A stretch of DNA of 7,066 nt from Corynebacterium sp. (lineage in GTDB: Bacteria; Actinomycetota; Actinomycetes; Mycobacteriales; Mycobacteriaceae). The stretch is taken from positions 1-7,066 of the forward strand of contig JAKDIS010000122.1 in NCBI GenBank assembly GCA_030450335.1, in the 5' to 3' direction. Positions 5,217 to 7,066 of the stretch are shown here, piece after piece (within the stretch, counting starts at the first letter, position 1; each line of letters starts with the position of its first letter). The notes below the pieces were generated by a model. It saw only the letters and a list, made by a program, of their open reading frames with translations, searched no databases and was not told the DNA's origin. The translations under genes were made by a program, and so were the position numbers.

Positions 5217-6263
5217 ATGACAAGTTTCACCCCGTCCGGCGCGGGCCGCGTCCTGCCGACCGCGCTGCGCTCACGGATCCTGCGTGCCGGGGACGACGCG
5301 GAACGCGCCCTGGCGCTCGCCGACGACGTCCGCCGGGCCGTCGGGCTGCAGTCCCCCGGCAACACCCGACGGATGTGGCGCGGCCTGGCGGAGCTCGGCG
5401 CGCTGAACCTCACCGCGGCCCGGTGTCTGGGCCCACACCTGGAGGCCCTCGCGATCCTGCAGCAGGCGCGCGAGTTCGACCTGGTCGTCTTCGCCCCGGC
5501 GGGGTCGACCTGGGGCGTCTTCACCGACGACTCCGCGGCACAGGTGCACGCCGAGCGGACGCCGACCGGCGGCTGGCTGCTCACCGGAGGAGTGTCCGGG
5601 TCCGCGGCGGTGGGTTCGCTGAGCCACGCGCTCGTCAGCGCCCGCACCGACGGAGCGGCACACAGCCTCTTCTCCGTCCGGCTTCACGACGACGGTGTGA
5701 CCGTCGACGCCCGGGACGGTGGGAGTGTGAGGTTCCTGCGGGCCCACGCGCACGTCGTGGGAGCGCAGGACTGGTACACGTCGCGTCCCGGGCACGCCCT
5801 CGCGGCGGCCGGGGAGGCGGCGATGTGGTGGGGCGCGGCCTGTGGCCTCGCGCAGAAGCTGCACCTGCGGCTCGCCCGGCCGACACCGGACGCCATGAAC
5901 GCCGTGAACAGGACGGACCTGTGGGACCTGGGACGCTGCGACACGGCGCTCTTCGCGGGCGGTGCGGTCCTGGAGCGACTGGCCGGCGTCGTGGACCGCG
6001 AAGGTGCCACAGGGGCACCGGAGTGGGCTGAGGCCCTGCGGGTCCGCGGCATCGTCCACGACGCCTGCGAGACGACGCTCTCCTGCGTCCTACGGTCCCT
6101 GGACGCTGCCCCGGGGAGCGGTCCGGACGGTGACGACGACGCCCGCGCCCGACAGGTGCGCAACCTGCGGGACGCGCTGCGTACCCACCGTCCCCGGGAG
6201 GATCTCGTGACCGTGGGTGCCAGTGCCCTCCAGGGCCTGCCGACGGTCTGGGGCGGACGGTGA
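5217..6263 (+). CDS. Divergent acyl-CoA dehydrogenase-like protein
   Basis: The 348-residue product (351 from the GTG at 5208) resembles the acyl-CoA dehydrogenase superfamily, flavoproteins that dehydrogenate acyl thioesters. Supporting segments are MWRGLAELGALNLTAARCLGPHLEALAILQQA (53-84), like the N-terminal helical domain, GGWLLTGGVSGSAAVGSLSHALVSA (118-142), like the central beta domain, and a helical C-terminal half (194 to the end) with WWGAACGLAQKL (204-215). I cannot identify the usual catalytic glutamate or the typical FAD-binding C-terminal motifs, so activity is uncertain. I recall relatives in actinobacteria beside PIG-L deacetylase, methyltransferase and glycosyltransferase genes, but none of these is visible here. 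The gene is monocistronic between the tRNA terminator and the AT-rich spacer. The ATG is chosen over the GTG because of the -10 placement. Confidence 0.72.
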   Translation: MTSFTPSGAGRVLPTALRSRILRAGDDAERALALADDVRRAVGLQSPGNTRRMWRGLAELGALNLTAARCLGPHLEALAILQQAREFDLVVFAPAGSTWGVFTDDSAAQVHAERTPTGGWLLTGGVSGSAAVGSLSHALVSARTDGAAHSLFSVRLHDDGVTVDARDGGSVRFLRAHAHVVGAQDWYTSRPGHALAAAGEAAMWWGAACGLAQKLHLRLARPTPDAMNAVNRTDLWDLGRCDTALFAGGAVLERLAGVVDREGATGAPEWAEALRVRGIVHDACETTLSCVLRSLDAAPGSGPDGDDDARARQVRNLRDALRTHRPREDLVTVGASALQGLPTVWGGR

Positions 6264-6440
6264 TGCCCCGCCGCTGAACGACAACACGATTCGAGCGAGT
6301 TGCGAGCGAGTGCAGCCAATTGCGGAAGTGTATTGACATATAGACACACCGTTTATTTTGTCATGCCTTTTTCGGTTTATTTATGACCGGAGAGGCCGCG
6401 AACGACGGAAAATGCCCGTCACACTTTCGACACAATGACG
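6264..6440. other. AT-rich spacer with short direct repeats upstream of the CsbD-like gene
   Basis: The spacer holds a tandem pair CGAGCGAGT (6292-6300, 6303-6311), then an abrupt AT-rich stretch (about 6321-6385) unlike the rest of the window. That stretch contains a TTGACA (6333-6338) without a good -10 at the right distance, and two copies of GTTTATTT (6351-6358, 6375-6382). I find no gene and no intrinsic terminator for the upstream gene. Confidence 0.5.
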
Positions 6441-6446
6441 TACACT
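6418..6446 (+). promoter_or_regulatory. Predicted promoter of the CsbD-GlsB operon
   Basis: GTCACA (6418-6423, 4 of 6 to TTGACA), a 17-nt spacer and TACACT (6441-6446, TANANT) predict a start near 6453, giving a leader of about 37 nt that includes a good ribosome site. The ten bases before the -10, CACAATGACG, also occur one base upstream of the -10 at 1466. Confidence 0.55.
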
Positions 6447-6474
6447 GGGAACGAACATTTGTTTCCGACGACCG

Positions 6475-6482
6475 AAAGGGAG
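6475..6482 (+). promoter_or_regulatory. Ribosome binding site of the CsbD-like gene
   Basis: AAAGGGAG lies 7 nt before the GTG at 6490 and decides that start; the next in-frame candidates downstream would cut off the conserved N-terminus. Confidence 0.75.
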
Positions 6483-6489
6483 AACCACC

Positions 6490-6687
6490 GTGGGTCTCGA
6501 CGACAAGATCAAGAACAAGGCTCAGGACGCCACCGGCAAGGCCAAGGAAGCCGCTGGTGACGTCACCGACAACGACCGTCTCAAGGGAGACGGGAAGACC
6601 GACCAGGCGGCGTCCAGTGTCAAGGACGCCGCAGAGAACGCCAAGGACAAGATTTCCGAGGGAATCAACAAGATCACCGGAAACTAG
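6490..6687 (+). CDS. CsbD-like stress-response protein
   Basis: The 65-residue, highly charged protein (MGLDDKIKNKAQDATGKAKE...) matches the CsbD-like family of small, probably partly disordered or helical proteins. Bacillus CsbD is a sigma-B general-stress protein; the biochemical role is unknown. Family features are the GKAKEAAGDVT block (16-26), DRLKGDGKTDQA (29-40) and a repeated Lys/Ala/Glu helix-forming composition with no cysteine, tryptophan or hydrophobic core. The start is GTG with a strong ribosome site. It is followed after 57 nt by the GlsB-like gene, with no terminator between, so the two are likely co-transcribed. A stress role is inferred from the family. Confidence 0.92.
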   Translation: MGLDDKIKNKAQDATGKAKEAAGDVTDNDRLKGDGKTDQAASSVKDAAENAKDKISEGINKITGN

Positions 6688-6744
6688 CGGACCGCAGACC
6701 CCTGCGCCCCGTCCCGGAACGACGACTCATGAACGGAGAATGAC

Positions 6745-7066
6745 ATGGACTCGAATACGCTTATCCTCGCCGCCAGTTCGGCCCCGCCCCTCGGCTTCAT
6801 CGGCTGGATCATCGTCGGCGGTCTCGCCGGCTGGATCGGCTCGAAGGTCATGGGCACCGACGCCTCCATGGGGATCATCCTCAACATCGTCGTCGGCGTG
6901 ATCGGCGGCTTCCTCGGTGGCTGGCTGCTGACCCTCTTCGGCGTGGACGTGGCCGGCGGAGGAATCATCTTCAGCTTCATCACGTGCCTCATCGGCGCGG
7001 TTATCCTGCTGTGTATCGTGGGACTGGTGACCAAGAAGAGGTTACGTCCCCGGCCCCCGCGGGCCG
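6745..7066 (+). CDS. GlsB/YeaQ/YmgE-family small membrane protein (3' end beyond window)
   Basis: The 107 visible residues match the transglycosylase-associated protein family (GlsB/YeaQ/YmgE), small Gly-rich integral membrane proteins often induced by stress; no enzymatic activity is established. Three membrane segments are seen at about 17-34 (GFIGWIIVGGLAGWIGSK), 43-66 (with the family stretch GIILNIVVGVIGGFLGGWLL) and 73-95, ending IVGLVTKK. The ATG at 6745 has GGAGA (6735-6739) five bases upstream. Family members usually end shortly after the third segment, but here the frame stays open through RLRPRPPRA to the window edge, so a C-terminal tail or a sequence error is possible. It appears to share a transcript with the CsbD-like gene. 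Confidence 0.88.
   Translation, partial: MDSNTLILAASSAPPLGFIGWIIVGGLAGWIGSKVMGTDASMGIILNIVVGVIGGFLGGWLLTLFGVDVAGGGIIFSFITCLIGAVILLCIVGLVTKKRLRPRPPRA

Noticed and set aside
6292..6311. CGAGCGAGT tandem pair as a repeat array or regulatory iteron.
   Set aside because: There are only two short copies, overlapping in composition with common GC-rich words; listed within the spacer only.

Overview
The window is high-GC actinobacterial DNA, most likely from Corynebacterium or a close relative. Three things point there: the GC-rich codon third positions, a WhiB-family regulator, and a gene order I recognise from memory. That order is RidA-like protein, DUF4177 protein and WhiB4/WhcA on the minus strand, then a class A PBP (PonA2/Pbp1a) and a metallophosphoesterase on the plus strand. 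It matches M. tuberculosis Rv3678c-Rv3678A-Rv3681c-Rv3682-Rv3683 without the Rv3679-Rv3680 ATPase pair, and the C. glutamicum cg0336-cg0337 neighbourhood. I could not run database searches, so the genus is an inference.

Layout. Positions 50-1112 (minus) hold whcA, a 50-residue DUF4177 protein and a RidA-family protein, closely packed and probably co-transcribed. Positions 1113-1711 are a 599-bp divergent intergenic region with no convincing gene. It carries three CRP/GlxR-type operators, two predicted promoters well away from any gene start, a third -10 at the PBP start, and a hairpin in the predicted whcA leader. Positions 1712-4884 (plus) encode the bifunctional PBP and a calcineurin-type phosphoesterase, each with its own -10 motif. 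Positions 4917-5134 are a complete tRNA-Pro(CGG) unit: promoter, tRNA and a strong intrinsic terminator. Positions 5217-6263 encode a divergent acyl-CoA dehydrogenase-like protein standing alone. An AT-rich spacer follows, then a CsbD-like stress protein and a GlsB/YeaQ-type membrane protein that runs off the right edge.

Together the genes suggest envelope growth (PBP), redox or stress sensing (WhcA, RidA, CsbD, GlsB) and translation (tRNA). I see no mobile element, CRISPR array or obvious new defence system; this looks like mostly core chromosome. The most interesting signals are regulatory: the cluster of CRP/GlxR-like sites between whcA and the PBP gene, and four genes whose -10 hexamer ends exactly 7 nt before the start codon, which predicts leaderless mRNAs.
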